From Corallium rubrum (lineage: Eukaryota > Cnidaria > Anthozoa > Scleralcyonacea > Coralliidae): a stretch of 64,000 nucleotides of DNA. The translations under genes and the position numbers were made by a program. The stretch spans positions 468,419-532,418 of the forward strand of contig CAXIUP010000106.1 in assembly GCA_964035015.1 (NCBI GenBank), in the 5' to 3' direction. The notes below the pieces were generated by a model. It saw nothing but the letters and a program-made list of their open reading frames with translations, was not told the DNA's origin and searched no databases. Of the stretch, positions 63,800-64,000 are shown one piece after another; the first letter of the stretch is position 1; each line of letters opens with the position of its first letter.

Positions 63800-64000
63800 T
63801 TATATATTACGTATTACGTATTACGTATTACGTATTACGTATTACGTATTACGTATTACGTATTACGTATTACGTATTACGTATTACGTATTACGTATTA
63901 CGTATTACGTATTACGTATTACGTATTACGTATTACGTATTACGTATTACGTATTACGTATTACGTATTACGTATTACGTATTACGTATTACGTATTACG
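63800..64000. repeat. (ATTACGT)n tandem array, runs off the window
   Basis: A perfect 7-bp unit repeats from about 63805 to the last base. It is preceded by a (ATATATT)-like run (63778-63807) from which it differs by one or two bases, suggesting it arose from that array. It is not the TTAGGG telomere repeat. Confidence 0.95.

Noticed and set aside
63800-64000. Telomere repeat
   Set aside because: The unit is ATTACGT, not TTAGGG, and it grades out of a local AT-rich array.
1-64000. tRNA or rRNA genes
   Set aside because: No stretch with a convincing cloverleaf or conserved rRNA block was noticed by eye; a tRNAscan-SE and Rfam search would be needed to exclude them.

Overview
This window looks like accessory, transposon-rich DNA of an invertebrate animal. 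The evidence is GT-AG introns with matching reading phases, host-type domains (BEN, RecQ, SWIM, PHD), and many metazoan transposon families: Polinton/Maverick, BEL/Pao, Penelope-like, Jockey/CR1-like and R2-like LINEs, PIF/Harbinger and MULE. A cnidarian or another marine invertebrate fits the mix, but that is an inference. I recognised no bacterial operon, rRNA or tRNA.

Layout. 1-3483 (minus): three-exon gene with a Mutator-like transposase domain. 4188-6029 (minus): ruined Polinton-type DNA polymerase. 6302-7600: remains of a PIF/Harbinger element. 7690-30500 (minus): broken MULE transposase gene with SWIM and PHD-like fingers, split by a LINE (11218-29618) that is itself split by a complete-length Polinton (12634-28068). 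31477-32990 (minus): Ulp1-like protease with C2H2 finger. 33250-35834: AT-rich virus-like genes, including Fic. 35835-47038: LINE, Penelope and BEL/Pao debris, ending in a second copy of part of the Fic block. 48804-49670 (minus): transposon-associated gene. 50233-55572: multi-exon BEN-domain gene with large foldback elements in its introns. 56403-60890: second AT-rich virus-like block (SET protein, N-terminal part of a large B-family polymerase). 61065-63641: two-exon RecQ-like helicase. From about 63800 to the end: a 7-bp tandem repeat.

The Polinton is the best-resolved system. It has about 375-bp terminal inverted repeats starting with AG and a 6-bp target duplication (TTTCCT/TTGCCT). It carries a chromodomain integrase, packaging ATPase, double-jelly-roll-type major capsid protein, possible penton-like protein, several small membrane or coiled-coil proteins and a protein-primed-type PolB. 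Less usual are a deoxynucleoside kinase and a PD-(D/E)XK-like nuclease. Genes diverge from a 19-bp gap beside the integrase. Many starts sit in a TATATG or TATAATG context. The copy is dead: several genes have frameshifts or stops, and the integrase frame is open but has lost two of its three catalytic acids.

The candidate for something less described is the AT-rich virus-like lineage (33.2-35.8, 46.1-47.0 and 56.4-60.9 kb). It differs from the Polinton in composition and gene content, and a 938-bp piece of it was copied recently within the window.
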